Assembly (NCBI GenBank): GCA_022709925.1
Contig: JAKLHX010000054.1
Coordinates: 1-7,461, forward strand
Reading direction: 5' to 3'
DNA length: 7,461 nt
Source of the DNA: Candidatus Margulisiibacteriota bacterium
GTDB taxonomy: Bacteria; Margulisbacteria; WOR-1; JAKLHX01
The translations under genes were made by a program, and so were the position numbers. The notes under the pieces are model-generated. The model worked only from the letters and a program-made list of their open reading frames with translations, did not search any database and had not been told where the DNA came from. Position 1 is the first letter of the stretch. Each line of letters begins with the position of its first letter. Shown here in pieces: positions 5,202-7,461 of this stretch.

Positions 5202-5498
5202 TCACAACAAATGTTTTTTTAGGTCTACTTTATCGGATGTGAAGATAATGCCTTCTTCTTTTAACCGTGCCATTTGTTGGGATCTCCCGCCGAAAGCATA
5301 GTTTATAGAAACGCTGCCGTCTTTGAATACTACCCTATGGCACGGATATTTCTTAGGGTCCGGGTTGTGATGAAGGATCTTTCCTACGGCTCTGGGGGAT
5401 CTTATCCCCGTTGCTTTCGCAACGCGGCCATAAGTCGAGACCTTTCCCTTGGGGATACTTTCTATGAAGTCGAGGACTTTTTGTTTATTGGATGACAT
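5202..5498 (-). CDS. MGMT-family DNA-binding-domain protein (mini alkylguanine transferase)
   Basis: The 98-residue product contains only the C-terminal, DNA-binding/active-site domain of O6-alkylguanine-DNA alkyltransferases. VSTYGRVAKATGIRSPRAVG (about 20-39) is the helix-turn-helix with the arginine-finger region. HHNPDP (43-48) holds the Asn hinge and YPCHRVV (51-57) the active-site loop with C53, followed by GGRSQQMARLKEEG. Alkyltransferase-like (ATL) proteins have this size but replace the cysteine with Trp or Ala; here the Cys is kept. It could therefore transfer alkyl groups like a minimal MGMT, or act as a damage-recognition protein. The ATG lies 1 bp after the stop of the hydrogenase-like small subunit, implying coupled translation, although no functional link is known. 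The domain assignment is sure; the activity is uncertain. Confidence 0.88.
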   Translation of the reverse strand: MSSNKQKVLDFIESIPKGKVSTYGRVAKATGIRSPRAVGKILHHNPDPKKYPCHRVVFKDGSVSINYAFGGRSQQMARLKEEGIIFTSDKVDLKKHLL

Positions 5499-5499
5499 A

Positions 5500-6258
5500 T
5501 CACTTATTATCCAGGTATTTTCTTATTCCATCAATAAATGTCAGAGGATGGACCGGGCAGCCGGGAATATAGATATCAATATCAAGTCTTTCAAGGATCG
5601 TTCGGTTCAATTTATTGGAGCCCTGGAATACGCCTCCGCTGATCGCGCATGCACCCACAAGGATAATGAGCTTAGGGTTCGGAACGCTTTTTATAGTATC
5701 TTCCAGCGCGGCCGCCATATTCTTATTTACAGGTCCCGTAATGACTATTCCGTCCGCGTGACGAGGGGAAGCGACGAATTCGATCCCGTATCTGCCCATA
5801 TCAAAGTTCGCGTTTGAACACGCGTTAAGTTCCATTTCGCACCCGTTACAGCCTCCTGCACTCACCTGTCGCAGTTTAAGTGACCGGCCAAATATCTTAT
5901 GGATCGATCCCTTTCCTTCGATGGCGCTATGGATATATTCACCGGTAGTTTTTCCTGATCTGATCGTCAGATGGTCCTTTTCTGTTGACGCAAGACGGTG
6001 ATCATTCGAGAATTTGATCGCTCCGGCGGAACAGGACCTTTCACAATCCCCGCAAAAGACGCATTTTCCCAGATCAAGATCTAATGGTTCAGTTCCAATG
6101 GCTTTTGTCGGACAGACGGCAACGCATTTTTGGCATTTGTCGCATTTATCATTGTCTAGATTGGGGATCCCTCTAAATTTTTCTCCCAATACGGCCTTTT
6201 CAGGTTCGTCAATAAATTGTTTTCCTTGAAAATATCTCAACCTTAATGTGTTCAGCAT
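5500..6258 (-). CDS. Hydrogenase/complex I-type small subunit fused to 2x[4Fe-4S] ferredoxin (HycG/NuoB-like)
   Basis: This 252-residue protein has an N-terminal ferredoxin domain with two complete CxxCxxCxxxC sets (C39/42/45/49 and C66/69/72/76). It is joined to a NuoB/HycG-like domain. The latter shows GGCNGCEMELNAC (C137, C140), GRYGIEFVASPRHADGIVITGPV, GACAISGG (C204) and PGCPVHP (C234), so all four ligands of the proximal, N2-type cluster are present. In group 4 hydrogenases and complex I the ferredoxin module (HycF/NuoI type) is usually a separate subunit; here the two are one polypeptide. It would carry electrons inside a cytoplasm-facing arm of a membrane complex. ATG 6258 has an AAAGG SD (6266-6270) and follows the large subunit by 12 bp. 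The overall length and motifs look intact. Confidence 0.9.
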   Translation of the reverse strand: MLNTLRLRYFQGKQFIDEPEKAVLGEKFRGIPNLDNDKCDKCQKCVAVCPTKAIGTEPLDLDLGKCVFCGDCERSCSAGAIKFSNDHRLASTEKDHLTIRSGKTTGEYIHSAIEGKGSIHKIFGRSLKLRQVSAGGCNGCEMELNACSNANFDMGRYGIEFVASPRHADGIVITGPVNKNMAAALEDTIKSVPNPKLIILVGACAISGGVFQGSNKLNRTILERLDIDIYIPGCPVHPLTFIDGIRKYLDNK

Positions 6259-6270
6259 ATTCCGGCCTTT

Positions 6271-7461
6271 CTAAAGGTCATTCCCGCAATACGAAAGATC
6301 AAAGCTCTTATTGCAGAGAGGGAAATCAGATATCCCGATGCCTCTTACCGCAAGAGCGAGCGCGATCCAGTTGTTGAATGACGGGTCTTTTATTTTGTAC
6401 CGCTTTATATTCCCATCATTGTCCGTTAATACGGTATGTGCGATCTCTCCGCGCCAACCCTCCACCATTGAAACGACCAAGCTGCCGGGAGAAGCGCTGT
6501 TCGATGCCTCAAGAATGAGATCGTCCTCTTTTACGCTCTTGAGCATTACCAATAATGTCCTTATGATCTCAGCCGACTTTTTAATCTCAGCGTACCTTAT
6601 ATATGTTCTTGCGAAAACATCGCCGCTATTCGGATGCTCACATTTTATCGAAAGGGCGCCATAGTTGCCATAGGGGTGGTCTTTTCTGATGTCCAGATCA
6701 AGTCCTGATGATCTGACCGTCATCCCGACAAGTCCCAATTCGAGAGCGTTATTCTTTTTTACCGTGCCGGTCTTTTCAAGCCGTAATAAAACGCTTGATG
6801 TGGAGAACATGGTCTTTGCCGTTCTCTCGACATCCGCGACGGCTTTATCCAGAGCAGTTCTTACCCTTTCTTGAAGAACGTTGTCAATATCAAATACTAC
6901 TCCGCCTATTCTTATCAGTCCTCTTCCGAATCTGCTTCCACAGATATCAAGCATAGTGTTTACTATTAAGGTCCTCGTTACTCCAAAAACCGCGCTTCCC
7001 ATCTGGTACGCGATATCATTTGATATTGCACCTAAATCGCCTATGTGGATCGCGATCCTTTCCAGCTCAAGCGCTATCTCCCTGATGATCTCCGCTTTTT
7101 GCGATATTTGTATCCCGGATAATGCCTCGATAGCATTTGAATATGCTATGGAATGGCCTATTACGGTATCTCCTGCTATTGATTCAACAAGACAGTTGTT
7201 GATCTGTTTACTGTTGATGAAAAGGTCTTCGATCGCTTTATGCTGGTATCCGTGTTGAAGCTCAAGATGATATATCCTTTCACCGTGGCAGATGAACCTG
7301 AAATGCCCGGGCTCTATTATCCCTGCATGTACGGGGCCAACAGCAACCTCATGCAGTTCTTCCCCGTCCATCTTGAAGAACGGATAATCTTTATGTATGC
7401 CAAGCCGTAATGGTTTTAGCCATGGATGCCCGACCGGTTCGATCCCGTACTGTTCATAAAA
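6271..7461 (-). CDS. Hydrogenase-like large subunit (HycE/NuoD-like), nickel motifs lost; partial at 5' end
   Basis: The reading frame is open to the right edge of the window, so the gene begins outside. The visible part is 396 codons, and the ATG at 7371 is internal. The 30 codons before it encode GIEPVGHPWLKPLRL, the end of a 30-kDa (NuoC/HycE N-terminal) domain. EVAVGPVHAGIIEPGHFRF, an LQHGYQHKAIEDL helix and the C-terminal GWRGEIAH...DPSFNNW block identify the group 4 [NiFe]-hydrogenase/NuoD large subunit. The first nickel motif (RxCGxC in hydrogenases) reads SIAGDTVIGH, and the last (DPCxxC) reads DLSYCG before a C-terminus at ...NDL with no processed tail. Nickel binding is thus very unlikely. 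The protein most resembles energy-converting hydrogenase-related (Ehr) complexes. Antiporter-like membrane subunits would be expected beyond 7461. Confidence 0.9.
   Translation of the reverse strand, partial: FYEQYGIEPVGHPWLKPLRLGIHKDYPFFKMDGEELHEVAVGPVHAGIIEPGHFRFICHGERIYHLELQHGYQHKAIEDLFINSKQINNCLVESIAGDTVIGHSIAYSNAIEALSGIQISQKAEIIREIALELERIAIHIGDLGAISNDIAYQMGSAVFGVTRTLIVNTMLDICGSRFGRGLIRIGGVVFDIDNVLQERVRTALDKAVADVERTAKTMFSTSSVLLRLEKTGTVKKNNALELGLVGMTVRSSGLDLDIRKDHPYGNYGALSIKCEHPNSGDVFARTYIRYAEIKKSAEIIRTLLVMLKSVKEDDLILEASNSASPGSLVVSMVEGWRGEIAHTVLTDNDGNIKRYKIKDPSFNNWIALALAVRGIGISDFPLCNKSFDLSYCGNDL

Noticed and set aside
5449..5817. 122-residue plus-strand frame
   Set aside because: It is antisense to the small subunit gene, whose Fe-S motifs leave no doubt about the coding strand.
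1..7461. CRISPR arrays, tRNA or rRNA genes, insertion sequences, attachment sites
   Set aside because: I looked for spaced direct repeats, cloverleaf-like segments, transposase motifs and terminal inverted repeats by eye and found none.

Overview
The window looks like chromosomal DNA from an anaerobic, probably Gram-negative-type bacterium of moderate GC. ATA is a common isoleucine codon in every gene and AGG/AGA are frequent arginine codons. Genes are packed tightly and Shine-Dalgarno (SD) sequences are often built into the end of the preceding gene. These traits, together with a group-4-hydrogenase-type membrane complex, would suit an uncultured lineage such as Omnitrophota. That placement is a low-confidence impression, because no rRNA or marker gene is present.

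Plus strand, 1-3296. A terminator-like hairpin at the left edge and an AT-rich spacer lead to a good promoter and RBS for a 60-residue DUF2892 membrane protein. An imperfect long hairpin follows it. Next are an RluA-family pseudouridine synthase and a flavin-reductase-like protein coupled through a perfect SD that overlaps the synthase stop codon. A 502-residue protein then joins a helical, TPR-like N-terminal half to a complete metallo-beta-lactamase (MBL) domain.

Minus strand, 5201 down to 3306, converging on the MBL gene with only 9 bp between. This operon encodes an ECF sigma factor, a short single-TM putative anti-sigma factor, a membrane-anchored Spy/CnrX-like periplasmic protein, and an unrecognised 149-residue protein with a seven-proline run. 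The layout matches metal- or envelope-stress modules such as CnrYXH. A near-ideal ECF promoter (GGAACTT, 15 bp, GTATCA) lies directly upstream of the sigma gene, suggesting autoregulation.

Minus strand, 7461 down to 5202. The 3' part of a membrane-bound [NiFe]-hydrogenase/complex I-type operon is present: a large (NuoD/HycE-like) subunit open at the window edge, then a small (NuoB/HycG-like) subunit carrying a fused 2x[4Fe-4S] ferredoxin domain. A 98-residue MGMT-type DNA-binding-domain protein that keeps the PCHRV cysteine follows. The large subunit has lost the nickel-binding cysteine motifs, while the small subunit keeps all iron-sulfur ligands. This points to an energy-converting hydrogenase-related (Ehr) electron-transfer complex rather than a true hydrogenase.

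The most interesting items are the nickel-less hydrogenase-like complex, the four-gene ECF module with its self-promoter and novel proline-rich member, and a pattern of SD-less, possibly leaderless starts at three transcription-unit heads.
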